Below, piece by piece: positions 31,411-42,509 of a stretch of 64,000 nt of DNA. Position numbers and translations under genes: made by a program. How positions within the stretch are numbered: position 1 is the first letter of the stretch; each line of letters starts with the position of its first letter. The DNA comes from Pseudophaeomoniella oleicola (lineage: Eukaryota; Ascomycota; Eurotiomycetes; Phaeomoniellales; Phaeomoniellaceae). Location: positions 1 to 64,000 of the forward strand of contig QWDQ01000063.1 in assembly GCA_003868215.1 (NCBI GenBank), read 5' to 3'. The notes under the pieces are model-generated. The model saw nothing but the letters and a program-made list of their open reading frames with translations, was not told the origin of the DNA and searched no databases.

Positions 31411-33012
31411 CTTTCGAAACGTTATGTGTGAATGATGAACATGGAAGCCTGGGGTCTGACGCAAAGAATAAGAAAAAACACCTTCACAGATAAGAATTTG
31501 GATCAAGAAAAGGACGCTGAAAGAGAGACGAGTTGGTTTGTTTAGATACAAAAGAACTTTGGTTGTGGGTGACGAGAGCCAGGTCTTATTCTGGAAGACG
31601 AAAGACAGTGTGTTTCCACAGAGAGCGCAAGGGGGTCGTAGCCAAGCAAGAGTACGTATATCATCAGCTGACGATCCTTCAAGAGCCGCCGACATGGGAA
31701 TACGGGAACGAGTAGATACTATAGTCCACATGGTAATGTGGAAGGGAAGGCTTGAGTTCCCCTTCTTCAGCGTCGATCAACGACTGGAGAACGAAAGATA
31801 GATAGAATAGACGCCAAAAGTCTCAGGACAAGCCCTCCTTGAGAGCGACTGATCAAACATCCATGGCTTTTGGAAATACTTCACGTTGCAGATCTTCTTG
31901 CCAAGGCAGCTATGGCCGCGGTCCGGCACAGCCGCTGCTGATCCACCATTAGTGTCTCATAGCAGGATCGCTTGAGATGCGGTTAGCTTTCATCGAGATA
32001 CCTGATTTCTTCTTTCTTCTTTCTAGATGGTGACTAGATAGGCATGAAACGTTTGCAAATCCTGTATGCTCACCTTCGTAACCAGTGTTGTCCACACTCT
32101 TCATATTAGTCCCAGCAGTTTCTGGTCTCGACCGGATGAAAGTTCTTTCTCGCCATACAGTTTGCAAGCAAGCCCCTGATACCTGTTCGGTACCCCTGAG
32201 AGGATCTGTTGCCGAGCATTCATATCAGCCTTGGCAGGGTACTCTTGGGTAACAACGGACTGTAGGTCAAATTTTGTTGACTGTCAAGGAAAGCTGTGTT
32301 GTGGATCCGTAATATGTTTCCTAACTGCTTTGCAACTCTTGGTCGTCACAGCCAAGAACATCCGCCAAGATAACAAAGACGTGTGTGAGCGTTACGACGC
32401 GTTGAGAGACTATAGACGTTCATTCGATAATAAATATAGAAGGTTGAGGTGAATGTATCTGGTTCGTTTTAGAGGCTTCGGCGGACCATCATCATGTCGC
32501 TTTGGGCCCGATAGACAATTAAGTAGAGAGAGCTGCCAACATAGCTGGTTGTTTACAGTGTACCCATAGTGATTCAATTTTGCAGTTACAAGTCCTACCA
32601 CTTGCCATAGGCCCAATCTTTCCACCGGCTTTTACCAAAACCAACGACCATTGAAGTCATCACGAACTACGGCAGAAAAGGGGTAGATAAACTGCCAAGC
32701 TTTCGGGTACAAACATACCTACCTATATCGGACATGGGTATTATTGGAAGCTCGTAATCACTAGACAAGGTCAAACAAGTCGGAAACACGCAATTTTCTT
32801 GTCATCGCCATCCAAAGCTGTGGAAAGGAAAGGAAAAATCTTGGTATGGTTTTATCGCTTCGATTCTACTTCAGTATCATCGGTGGTATCTGGGTGGTTT
32901 GGTGCCCGCAAGCAAATCTCTCCCGTAAACGCCATACATGGATGCAAATAGAAGCAAATGGGTTAACGGCGACAGTCGCGCTCAAAAGGCAAGGAGTATT
33001 TTGCTATTAGCT
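31411..33012. other. 1.6 kb intergenic region, no gene seen
   Basis: Upstream of the transporter and downstream of Vps27. Frames are short and unlike known families. One ACCTACCTAT word is present near 32720. Nothing else is recognisable. Confidence 0.5.
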
Positions 33013-34848
33013 TCAGAGTTCAATCAGGCTTTCTTCTACCGCTGGTTTTGACTGCTGTGGTTGATGTTCAGGCACAGACGGGAGGTAGTCCTGAGGGTAA
33101 GTATTAAAGCTGGGATACGGCACAGTTGACTCTGGGGCTTGTGGTACTGGCTCGCTTGTAATCTGCTGTTGAGATGGGGCTTGAGCATAGTAATCTGGCG
33201 GAGGGAGGCCCGCCGATGTGGGTGCTTGAGGCTGCTGAGCTTGATGATATTGTGTTGCTTGTTGTGGTTGTGACGGCGGGTATTGCTGTGCTGATGGGGG
33301 TTGATCATATGCATTTGTTGGAGAAGTAGGCTGAGCCCAAGCTCCATAAGCTTGATTTGCAGGTTGATGTTGTTGCGGATATGGTTCAGGCTGTCCATTC
33401 CCATAATAAAAACTCTCGGCTCCGATACCAGATGCGGGTTGGCTCAAAGGCATTGATGGATAGAGCCCCGGTGGTGCATTAGCAGCCATGGTACCACCAT
33501 AAGGTGCAAATGGCCTTGAACTATATGTGTTGGAAAGACGTTCTTCCAGCATTCTGTCATAGTACCGAACGACAGAGGACAATTTGGCATGGAGATCTAA
33601 TAGTGTATCGCTTTTGCTCATTGCTTCACCTAAAGTCCTTGCAAGTTTGGGGCGCAGTTTGCCAATGCCTTCGTACAGCTCTTGGATCTGGGGTTCACGT
33701 AGAATGGTACCTGGTGGCTGGTGCTGTAACCTTTCTACCAGCGTAGAAAACAAATTGATGTTTTCGGCTTCAACAACACTCAACTCATATTCGTTCTTGG
33801 GCATGACGAAATGCTGTAGACCATCATGTGTCTGATCGACTGCTGATGAGTTCTTGAGGGTTTCGGCATGTTGCTTTTTCTGCTCCTCTGCTTCCTTCAA
33901 CGACAGTGCAATCGCCGCCTTCAGATCTGGATCGTCTTCCTCATCATCCACTGTCGTGCCAATGACACTTGGCTGGGCCTTCTTCAGATCTGACTGGGGG
34001 ACGTATCCTGATCCTGTGTTTCCCTTGGCCTCTTCCAAGCTCATTTCGAGAGCTCGCTTGAGATCCTCATCAAAACTGCTGTCCACACGAGCTTCCCTGG
34101 GTTGCATGCTACTACTCCTTGGGCCGAACGATGCCCTTGCCGGACCTTCTACCTTGTTTTTGGAGCTCGTGAGCTTTGCATAACAACCATCATCGACGCG
34201 GACCGGCTGTAGTATCCCAAGATGTGGAAGAGGTATCGTTTTGCTCGAGCATTGTTGATCAAAAACATTTCCACAGTTCCGACAGTGATGCTTCCGGTTG
34301 GTGAATGTGAAAGCTGTGCGACAGCGCATGCAAACGTCCGAATCAATCCACTCTGGGGGTGCGCTACTGTCGAGCATGCTGCTCGATATCTCAACCTTCG
34401 GAGGGAACTTGAATCCTTCATCCTGTAACGTCCTGTATGTCTCACCAACGTACTTGAGGTCTGGCCGATTCTGTGTCGCCGTCGCCCAGTTCTGAATCAA
34501 CTCTAGCATCTTGTTTTTGACATCTTCGTTCAGCGCAGGTCCTCCATATGCCTTCAGCATAGAAACCAAATTGTCCATGAATTCTCGGGAGGCAATCTCA
34601 GTGAGGAAATGTGAGCCTCCGTTCTTCACACACGTGTCGGTCAACTTGAGTGTGGACAGCTGCACATTCGGATTCTTGTTGCCTAGTCGACGTTTCAGGG
34701 AGCGCATCGCATCCTTTGGTTGAACCGTCTTCGAACGGATCATGTCTGATATCTCCAAGCTTGACGCAATATCTTCCAAGCTGGACGATGTTGCGCGTTC
34801 GATTTGCTCGTCCAGGGCGCTCGTGGAATTACCAAACCAGCCCGCCAT
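33013..34848 (-). CDS. vps27: Vps27, ESCRT-0 subunit
   Basis: Endosomal protein that binds ubiquitinated cargo and PI3P and recruits ESCRT-I. Single exon, 611 residues from MAGWFG at 34848. Domains in order: VHS (about 8-148), FYVE (about 173-225, core RKHHCRNCG), two ubiquitin-interacting motifs ([15 protein letters not shown] and [15 protein letters not shown]), a helical region that should bind Hse1, and a long Pro/Gln/Tyr-rich tail ending in LIEL, a clathrin-box-like end. Two FYVE positions that are usually Cys appear as Asp (197 and 219), so zinc binding may differ from the textbook FYVE. Head to head with the Doa4-like gene. Confidence 0.93.
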   Translation of the reverse strand: MAGWFGNSTSALDEQIERATSSSLEDIASSLEISDMIRSKTVQPKDAMRSLKRRLGNKNPNVQLSTLKLTDTCVKNGGSHFLTEIASREFMDNLVSMLKAYGGPALNEDVKNKMLELIQNWATATQNRPDLKYVGETYRTLQDEGFKFPPKVEISSSMLDSSAPPEWIDSDVCMRCRTAFTFTNRKHHCRNCGNVFDQQCSSKTIPLPHLGILQPVRVDDGCYAKLTSSKNKVEGPARASFGPRSSSMQPREARVDSSFDEDLKRALEMSLEEAKGNTGSGYVPQSDLKKAQPSVIGTTVDDEEDDPDLKAAIALSLKEAEEQKKQHAETLKNSSAVDQTHDGLQHFVMPKNEYELSVVEAENINLFSTLVERLQHQPPGTILREPQIQELYEGIGKLRPKLARTLGEAMSKSDTLLDLHAKLSSVVRYYDRMLEERLSNTYSSRPFAPYGGTMAANAPPGLYPSMPLSQPASGIGAESFYYGNGQPEPYPQQHQPANQAYGAWAQPTSPTNAYDQPPSAQQYPPSQPQQATQYHQAQQPQAPTSAGLPPPDYYAQAPSQQQITSEPVPQAPESTVPYPSFNTYPQDYLPSVPEHQPQQSKPAVEESLIEL

Positions 34849-35421
34849 GATGTGAAGTGACCTTATGAAACTCAAGCTCACATCGGTGGATTTGTTGTGC
34901 TCATGAAAAGGTGTGAATCTGGTGCAAGGCTTGATTATACCCAATAAATGTAGCCTAAAACTCGCCGTCCATGTATTTATTAGCTGCCTAGGTAGGTAAA
35001 CAATTATTGTTGTGGTTGTAGTGGTAGTTCATGGTTGGCGTTCTGGAAGTTTGGAGCTGTTCGGTGGATGAAGTCACAAGCCGCGGCTTCGTCAGCCACG
35101 CCACATCACAGTGTGGCGTTTACATTGTCCCTCATCAAGTCAACGAACACGAAGGACACATTTGCGCAACAAACATCTTTGCTTCCGCTGTCAAGCTCTC
35201 CAATACCATGCCAGTTGTCTACTTATACGATCACCTGCTCCGTTTGTCACTTCCTGTGTCTGTTCCCTTCGATTCTTAAAGCGACACGATACGGAGTGCG
35301 TGACAATTCATATCGATACGTTGGCATTGAAGCGCTCGAGCCAGAACGAGGCTGGAAGGCCTGCAACTGGCATACAACTACATTGGGTACTTGCCGGTTG
35401 AAGATGTCATAGTCAAGATAT
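34849..35421. promoter_or_regulatory. Divergent promoter of vps27 and the Doa4-like gene
   Basis: A 573-base gap between two start codons of the same pathway. It contains one CCTAGGTAGGTA palindrome near 34987. No coding frame of interest. Confidence 0.5.
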
Positions 35422-38400
35422 ATGATGGCTTCCTATGCGTCCCCTCCATCTGTCGGCTCTTCTCCATCGGCCGGCTCCCGTGGGCGTGACAGCTGGACTG
35501 GCTCATCTGGATCAAGTTCAGGTGGTGGTCTACCCGTCAAGCGCTATCCGCATATCAAAGACATCCTTGCATCTGCACAGCCAGAGGTCGACCGCATCTC
35601 ACCCCTCAATTTCCAGCTCGAGAGAGCCAAAGGCTACGTAAGCGCAGCAACAAGAGCCATCGAGTTTAAGCGTCCAGATCTAGCGTACAAAGAGTACATC
35701 AGGGGTGCAGAAGTTGCGATAAACTTGATCCCGTACCACAAAGATTATGGGTTTTTCTGCGACAGTCGCAAGGGTTGGGAGCAGGAATACCGCGGACTAC
35801 TTAAACAAGTACGAAATCTAGAGCCAATGATGGAGGAGATTCGAAGAATGATAGAGGATGACAACGCCCGAAGCGGGGTGCAACCAAACATACCAGTGGA
35901 TGGCACGGGACGGCCGTCGTCAAGCAGTGGTCTGGCAGCTGGTTCGCAACGCCGAAGCATTAATGGTCTACAGATGCCTATCGTTCCATCTACGGCACCG
36001 AATGGTTCGATACCTAACGGCCATCAGCAAACTGATGGACATAACTCTGTCCCCCGACAGATGCCCCAAGAGATCCCTCGGAATGGCAACCTCGATGCGG
36101 CGAATGATCTTTCTGCACGTTTTGCGCGCCTCAGAACACCCTCCGCCGGGAAAGTGACGGGTTCTATTAGCATCCCAGTTCCGGAAGACTATTTGTCCGC
36201 AAGATCTTCGCCTTCATATAACGTCTCGAGTTCAGGTTCAAGGTCGAGCATGAACGGATTGGCTAAACCCAGTGGTCCTCGGGATATGCCATCTTCGCAC
36301 GGGCCATTGATCCCACCCAAAGTCCCTGTGGCTATGCCTCTACCAGCATTCCCCCGAGCTCCAGATCCAACGTACAGTCCATCTAGTATCTCTGCGTCAT
36401 CAGTAGCACCTCCAAGGCGCTCCATCGATGGCTCGCGGCATGCTTACTATAATCATCCCAACCCTCCAGGAGTTTCGCATCAACTACAGAGGACGAAGGA
36501 AGAAAACCCATACCGACCGAGGACACCAAATGGCACTCATTCTAGCATTGTGAGCAAAAGCAGCTCGAGCGATATTCCACATGATACAGCTATCAAAGCG
36601 GAGACACTGATGGAGTACATTAAAAGGTACAACGTACTGCTAATCGATATACGACCACGAGATCAGTTCGATGGTGGTCACATCTTCACAAAGTCCATCA
36701 TGTGTATTGAGCCGATTTCTCTCAAAGAGGGTGTGTCCGCTGAAGATCTCGAGGATCGACTTGTTGTGTCACCAGAATTGGAGCAAGAATTATTCTCTAG
36801 GCGGAACGAGTTCGATGTTGTAGTCTACTATGACCAGAATACGACCTCAACCTCCTTTTTAATTGGGCCACCGACGAGCAACAAAACTCCAGCTTTACGT
36901 GCTCTGTACGATACCTTGTATGAATTCAATGATTATAAGCCTCTTCGGGATGGTCGTCCACCTGCTTTACTCTCTGGTGGTCTTGATGCTTGGATCGACC
37001 TTATGGGACCAAATTCTCTAACCATATCGAAAACGGCAGCGCTAATGGGCTCCATACAATCACGCAAATTGCTCCCAGGCAGAGGCAGTAGACCGCTCGG
37101 TAGGCAGAGGATGATCAGCGCCAATTCCAGCTTGGAAGTTCGTCGACGGCGGCTTCGCGACCATAAGCCGCTTGACTTGGAAGAAGAACGTGCTTGGAGC
37201 CAAAAAGCTCAAGCAGAAGAGGTAGAATCGCAGGAGTATCCACATAGCGGCAGTGATGGCGAAGTTGAGGATACGACGCTTGCCGATGAGGGGCCTGCGT
37301 CTCCATCGTTCGTTTCTGATTACGAATCCTTCCTCCGCAAATTTCCAGCACTTCAGCAAGAGCCACAGTCGATGGTTGTATCCGCACGTCTTCCTCAAAA
37401 TGCAGCCGTCCAATTTGACCGCGCGCCTGCAGCTGCTGTACCTTCGCGACCGCCTCCAGCAGTGCCTCGGGTGTCCTACTCTGGTCTTCATGACAAACAG
37501 CAAAGCCAGCCACCACTAGCACGTCAGACCTCGGCTACCCGACCGGCCCTCCATCCCTCCCTCTCAACTTCTCGTCGATCTCGATTGCCTCGTACGGGTC
37601 TAGTCAACTTTGGCGTAACGTGCTATATGAATTCTACGATTCAATGTCTATCGGCCACCGTTCCCTTGAGCTACTTCTTTCTGGAAGATCGCTATAAGCA
37701 GTACCTCCAAAAAAATTGGAAAGGCTCCAGTGGCATCATGCCGGGGCTATACACCAATTTGATCCGATCACTGTGGAAATCCGATGTCGAGGCCATCAAA
37801 CCGACGACTTTCCGCACATTCTGTGGTCGTATGAATCGTGAGTGGGCAATCGACAGACAACAAGATGCCAAGGAATTTTACGATTTCCTGGTTGATTGCC
37901 TTCACGAAGATCTGAATATTCACTGGAATCGGACTGTGCTGAAGCCATTGACTCCGGCTGAGGAGGTCCAACGTGAGCGGACACCCATCTCCGTTGCTTC
38001 CGGATACGAGTGGCAACGCTTCCAACATCGCGATTATAGTTTCGTCTCTTCGCTGTTCGCTGGTCAACATGCTTCGCGCCTACGCTGCACTACCTGTAGC
38101 AACACGTCAACGACATATGAAGCCTTTTACAGTATATCCGTCGAAATTCCTCATAATCCCGGGCCTGGAGCTGATATTCACAGCTGTCTTCGTTCGTATA
38201 CGCAAGAGGAAATGCTCTCTGGAGATGAAGTCTGGAAGTGTCCCTACTGCAAATGCGAACGGGAAGCCACGAAACAGATAATTCTGACCAGGATGCCACA
38301 ATTTTTAGTCATCCATTTCAAGAGGTTCTCTGCCTCCAAAACTGAGACTGCTCGTAAGATTCACACTCCGATCGAGTTCCCACTTCACAATTTGAGCATG

Positions 38401-38709
38401 GATCCTTTCGTGATTCAACATCCTCCTCCTTCTCAGAATCCACACGATGGGCACAAAGAACCAGCCCCCGTCGAACCTCCGACTACACCTCCTTACAGCT
38501 ACGATTGCTACGGTGTCCTTCGACATTTGGGGAATACCCTAACCTCTGGACACTACATATCCCTTGTCAAGGATCAAGGCAGAGGTTGCTGGAGGAAGTA
38601 CGATGACGAGCGGACGGTCGACTTTGATCCAGCGAGATTGCAGGGACGGGAACGACTACAGAATGGTGAGGCGTACATCTTATTCTATCAAAGAGCGGCA
38701 CCTCGTTGA
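35422..38709 (+). CDS. doa4: Ubiquitin carboxyl-terminal hydrolase, Doa4/Ubp4 type
   Basis: Deubiquitinase expected to recover ubiquitin from cargo at the late endosome. Single exon, 1095 residues; the start could be the first or second of two adjacent Mets. Domains in order: an N-terminal MIT/USP8-dimer-like helical region (about 41-147), a Ser/Pro-rich linker, a rhodanese-like domain (about 390-530, LLIDIRPRDQFDGGHI), a second linker, and the USP catalytic domain (about 725-1092). Catalytic Cys is in NFGVTCYMNST (about 734); the His box is LTSGHYISLV. Two CxxC pairs (RCTTCS and KCPYCK) form the usual zinc ribbon. Fungal Doa4 and Ubp5 share this plan, so paralogue identity is likely but not proven. 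Confidence 0.93.
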   Translation: MMASYASPPSVGSSPSAGSRGRDSWTGSSGSSSGGGLPVKRYPHIKDILASAQPEVDRISPLNFQLERAKGYVSAATRAIEFKRPDLAYKEYIRGAEVAINLIPYHKDYGFFCDSRKGWEQEYRGLLKQVRNLEPMMEEIRRMIEDDNARSGVQPNIPVDGTGRPSSSSGLAAGSQRRSINGLQMPIVPSTAPNGSIPNGHQQTDGHNSVPRQMPQEIPRNGNLDAANDLSARFARLRTPSAGKVTGSISIPVPEDYLSARSSPSYNVSSSGSRSSMNGLAKPSGPRDMPSSHGPLIPPKVPVAMPLPAFPRAPDPTYSPSSISASSVAPPRRSIDGSRHAYYNHPNPPGVSHQLQRTKEENPYRPRTPNGTHSSIVSKSSSSDIPHDTAIKAETLMEYIKRYNVLLIDIRPRDQFDGGHIFTKSIMCIEPISLKEGVSAEDLEDRLVVSPELEQELFSRRNEFDVVVYYDQNTTSTSFLIGPPTSNKTPALRALYDTLYEFNDYKPLRDGRPPALLSGGLDAWIDLMGPNSLTISKTAALMGSIQSRKLLPGRGSRPLGRQRMISANSSLEVRRRRLRDHKPLDLEEERAWSQKAQAEEVESQEYPHSGSDGEVEDTTLADEGPASPSFVSDYESFLRKFPALQQEPQSMVVSARLPQNAAVQFDRAPAAAVPSRPPPAVPRVSYSGLHDKQQSQPPLARQTSATRPALHPSLSTSRRSRLPRTGLVNFGVTCYMNSTIQCLSATVPLSYFFLEDRYKQYLQKNWKGSSGIMPGLYTNLIRSLWKSDVEAIKPTTFRTFCGRMNREWAIDRQQDAKEFYDFLVDCLHEDLNIHWNRTVLKPLTPAEEVQRERTPISVASGYEWQRFQHRDYSFVSSLFAGQHASRLRCTTCSNTSTTYEAFYSISVEIPHNPGPGADIHSCLRSYTQEEMLSGDEVWKCPYCKCEREATKQIILTRMPQFLVIHFKRFSASKTETARKIHTPIEFPLHNLSMDPFVIQHPPPSQNPHDGHKEPAPVEPPTTPPYSYDCYGVLRHLGNTLTSGHYISLVKDQGRGCWRKYDDERTVDFDPARLQGRERLQNGEAYILFYQRAAPR

Positions 38710-39331
38710 GAACCCCTCGCTCTCAAGCGTTATACACGGAAGGCGCACAAGTCTTCGCCTGAACCAGGATATCTTCTCTCCAGGCGGTGCAAGATGTAGA
38801 AGTACATCTGTTCATGGCAATCAGGTTTTTCTGTTGGCCGGTTAGACTTATCGAAGAACGTTATGATTGATCTTTTGGGTCTCGGGAAGTTTTATAGCAG
38901 GCTCACTTTTCTATTCTATGCATGTTTCAGGCGGGCTTTTAGCATAGCATGATTCATAGGTAACGAAGGAAGAATGATAATGCCAAGTTTGATTCATTCG
39001 GTGGCCTACCCGTTCTTTACCACCAGACTGGACCCATTGTTACTATCTCTACTAGGGGTTCACTATCAAATGATTTCATGGTTCAGAGTTCCCCAATAGT
39101 CTATCAGCAAAAAAGGATGCGACCGCACAACCATCGCAAGCTTCACTGTAGTCTGGGCGGCATCACCGCTTACCTCAAACAAGGTGAGGTCAGGGGCAGA
39201 ACTAATTGTTCCCCGCACCCGCATCCTCTCGTCCCCACAACCAGGAGCTGCGACATCTCCCCCGCGACTATAGATGTTACTCGCGACTGTGTGCTCTAGC
39301 ACAGTCATTGCACCATCGCACCAGTTTTGAC
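38710..39331. other. Intergenic region, no gene seen
   Basis: 3' region of the ubiquitin hydrolase and promoter of the capping-protein gene. No repeat or RNA recognised. Confidence 0.5.
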
Positions 39332-40435
39332 ATGTCTTCAACTATTGAAATCGCCTCCGCCTTCATTAAGGGCGCTCCCCCAGGGGAGGTACGTAGGTGC
39401 TCTGCATCAATGACCATGCGGGAAGGTTGACAAAAGTGCAGCTGGGTGATATAGTTACGGACCTGAAGGCCCTCACTTCAGATGCGAATCCCTCCTTGAT
39501 ACAGTCACTCAAACCGGCATTTCAAGCATACAATGAAGATCAATTAACAACGACGAAACTGCCGGGTTCATCTCAACCTGTCAGTAATCAGATGCCTGGA
39601 ATGTCTATTCTATACTAACATGCATATCTTAGGTCCTGATCAGCAAGCATAACAGATTGGCGGATGGAAAGTACTTTGACACAGAGTCTAACACCAGCTG
39701 GGACTATGACCACGTCACACAAGTGGGCTATCCGTTGGAAACCTATGCTCGCACCCCCTCTAATCCGATTGATTCTAGAAATCTTCGAACGTGCAATCAT
39801 ATACCCATGATTCGGCCAATGCGGATCTTGTGTATGTTCCATACTATGCCCAGTGGTTTCGAGATTGCTCATGAAGAACAGGAAATCTCTGTCAAAGTCA
39901 CTTTCTACCTATGCATCTGAGCACTATCCATCTTCGAGTTACGGTGTCTATCCCGACTCTACCTCTCCTGATTCGATAGCAATCCTTCTCGTCGCAAACA
40001 AGTTTTCACCAAATAACTTTTGGTACGAGTGTCTCTTCCTGTCCATTGAGTCGACATATTTGGATGTCTTACTAATGTATATCGTGTTCTAGGAATGGGC
40101 GTTGGCGCTCCATCTACACTTTCGATCCTTCTTCCTCGACGCTTACGGGTACCATCTACGTCCATATTCATTACTATGAAGACGGAAATGTGGCCCTGAC
40201 GACGAGGAAACCGGTCTCTGTCTCTGTCGCATCCGCTTCGGCAAGCGAGATTATCAAGAAGATTGCTGCCACAGAACGACTATACCAAGAAGACTTGAAC
40301 AAGGAGTTTGTGAAGATGAACGAGAGTGGTTTCAAGGCTTTGAGGCGACAGTTACCCGTCACACGACAGAAGGTGGAATGGGAGAAGGTCGGTGGTTACA
40401 AGTTAGGAAGTGACCTTAGAGGCGGAGGGAGGTGA
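39332..40435 (+). CDS. cap1: F-actin-capping protein subunit alpha
   Basis: With the beta subunit it caps actin barbed ends at cortical patches. The gene is cut by five introns: exons 39332-39388, 39442-39579, 39633-39722, 39779-39831, 39882-40022 and 40093-40435 (273 residues, the usual size). The spliced protein runs SSTIEIASAFIKGAPPGE, LGDIVTDLKALTSD, KLPGSSQPVLISKHN, SYTHDSANADLV, EHYPSSSYGVYP, LLVANKFSPNNFWNGRWRS and ends LRRQLPVTRQKVEWEKVGGYKLG, all family landmarks. Exon 4 is only 53 nt and was found by frame and alignment from memory. Introns are 50-70 nt; the second uses a GTCAGT donor. Confidence 0.92.
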
Positions 40436-40764
40436 CAAACACATTGAATCACAGACAGCATCACGCACCGAAATGCCAGCGAGCACTAGTCCATCTCAGG
40501 GTACACAACACGAGCCTGACGAGAATTAATGACCAGATGTTAAAACCCTGGAACTCTTGAACGCGGAGGCAAGTTCCATAGACTTCATACATAAAATTCA
40601 GCAAGCCCCCAAAATCTGTCAGAGCAATGATTCACTAAATGATTTGATTACTGCTCTATCTATCATAATTCTAGACGCGCATTTCATGCATGCATGTACT
40701 CCTCCTCAGCCGTACATATTTTCCTTCCATAAACCACCAACAACTATTGCTACTACTTACTTAC

Positions 40765-41868
40765 TTACTCCCCATCCACACCCAACAACCACCCAAAAGC
40801 CTCGACCAACTCCCTCCAATACACCCCCTCCATCTCAATGCCCTGACAAAACGCAAACCACGCATGCGGCACGCCCCCATAAACCTCCAGCTTCGTCTCG
40901 ACCCCCGCATCGCGCAGCATCATGTTATACACCACGCTGTCGTCTCTGACGAGGTCCATCCCTGCTGCATGGATCGTGTGTTTGGGCAAGTTAGCGAGAC
41001 CACGCGGGTTGAGGGAGGGGATGTAGAGTGGAGAAGTTTGGTCGGGGTTGTAGGCGCGCATGAAGGCGGTGTGGCCGGCTGGCGTGAGGATCGGATCTGT
41101 GGCGGCGGCGTGGGATTGGTGCCAGGGGAGGTAGGCAGGGGGGCAGGCGGAGGGGGGGAGCATGGCGCCACAGGCTAGATGGACGCCTGTTATGGGAGGG
41201 GAGAGGGCGTTGTCGCGTGCGAGATGGGCGAGAACGGCGCTCATGGATGCACCCGCCGATGTACCCGTGACGATCAAGCCGAGCGATGGATCCGCGTTGA
41301 AAGAAGACTTGGCGATTTGCGAGAAATGTATAAGCGCGTCCCAGGCGTCGTTGATACCCGCGGGGAACGGGTGTTGCGGTGCAAGACGATACTGCGGAGC
41401 CACGCAGACGACATTGTACGCACGCACGAGCGTTCGAGCCGCTTGTGCTTCGTCTTCGGGGGTACCGACGCAGTTGCCTCCGCCGTGGTAGTGCATGATG
41501 AGGGGCCCCGGTTGGTCTTGAGACGGCCGGCTGTAGACACGGGCTCGGAGCTTGGTGCCTTCACGGTTTGTGTATTGGACATCTTTCTCTGTCACTTCGT
41601 TGGGTGGCGGAGGGGTCAAGTTGGCGCGTGCAGTGGCTTGGAGGTTCTCGACGGCGGATAGGAATCCCGGCAGGTCTGAGTAGTCTAGCTGTGGGAGGTG
41701 TACAGTTGACATAAACTGTGCAACAAGTCCCATGTTAGACATCGAATCCAACAGTGTTTACCTCGGGTAAGAAGGTTGAGGGCCAATGTATAGAGCTCAA
41801 CCTACCTGTACAAACTCCGGGTCTGGTTCAGCAAGCCGAGCAACCTCTTCTGGTGACTTGAAATCCAT
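40765..41868 (-). CDS. Alpha/beta-hydrolase, HSL/acetyl-esterase family
   Basis: Carboxylic ester hydrolase of the hormone-sensitive-lipase type; substrate unknown. Two exons, 41868-41806 and 41715-40765 (337 residues); the 90-nt intron has a CTAAC branch and links MDFKSPEEV... to FMSTVHLPQLDY. Motifs: HGGG in HYHGGGNCVG (oxyanion hole), nucleophile Ser in GTSAGAS, acid Asp in GMDLVRDDS and His in GVPHAWF. No signal peptide, so probably cytosolic. Codon use in exon 2 is GC-rich. Members are often involved in detoxification or in secondary-metabolite side-chain removal. Confidence 0.9.
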
Positions 41869-42509
41869 TGCCTCGATATCTTTTTTTCTCAACGAGACGA
41901 GACACACAGAACAATAATAAGGACAAGAGAGAATAAATGTATCTTCTCTCTTATAGACACGAGGTACAGAAGAGAAGTGACTTGCGAGATACAACGAGAC
42001 GAGATCAAACAAACAAGTTGAGACATATCCATCTTTATATACGTTACCTTCATCTACCCTACCCACCTACTCACATACTCACCTTCCTTGCCCTACTCAC
42101 TGTTGAATGACTCATTGCTGCCTGCTCCCTCCACTCCTTCCGCCTCGCATCATACAACGAATTTGTTGCGCACGAAAGATCGTGTTTTGTATACGGACGT
42201 TAGAAATGTATATAATTCAGAGAGAGAGATTGGTAAACGGAAATAATTATTGCTTACGGACGTTAGAGATGTGGAGCTTTACGGAGCATGTGTTGATTGG
42301 TTGATTGAGTATGAGAAGGAAGGGGAAATGTGGGGACGGTTGTTGGGTGGAGCGGACGGAAATATCACGTACGTACGAGAAGGAGAGGAGAGAGAGAGAG
42401 AGACGCAGATATATTGATGGAGTAGGTAAGCATGCGTATACTAACATTATATCATATTGCTATCAAAAGTGCTAACTTATCACTAAAATTTTCAGAAATA
42501 AATCCTGAC
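41869..42509. other. Intergenic region, no gene seen
   Basis: Between the esterase start and the dioxygenase stop. It contains a GA-rich run (42380-42405) and a repeated word TACGGACGTTAGA at about 42190 and 42256. No coding frame recognised. Confidence 0.5.
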
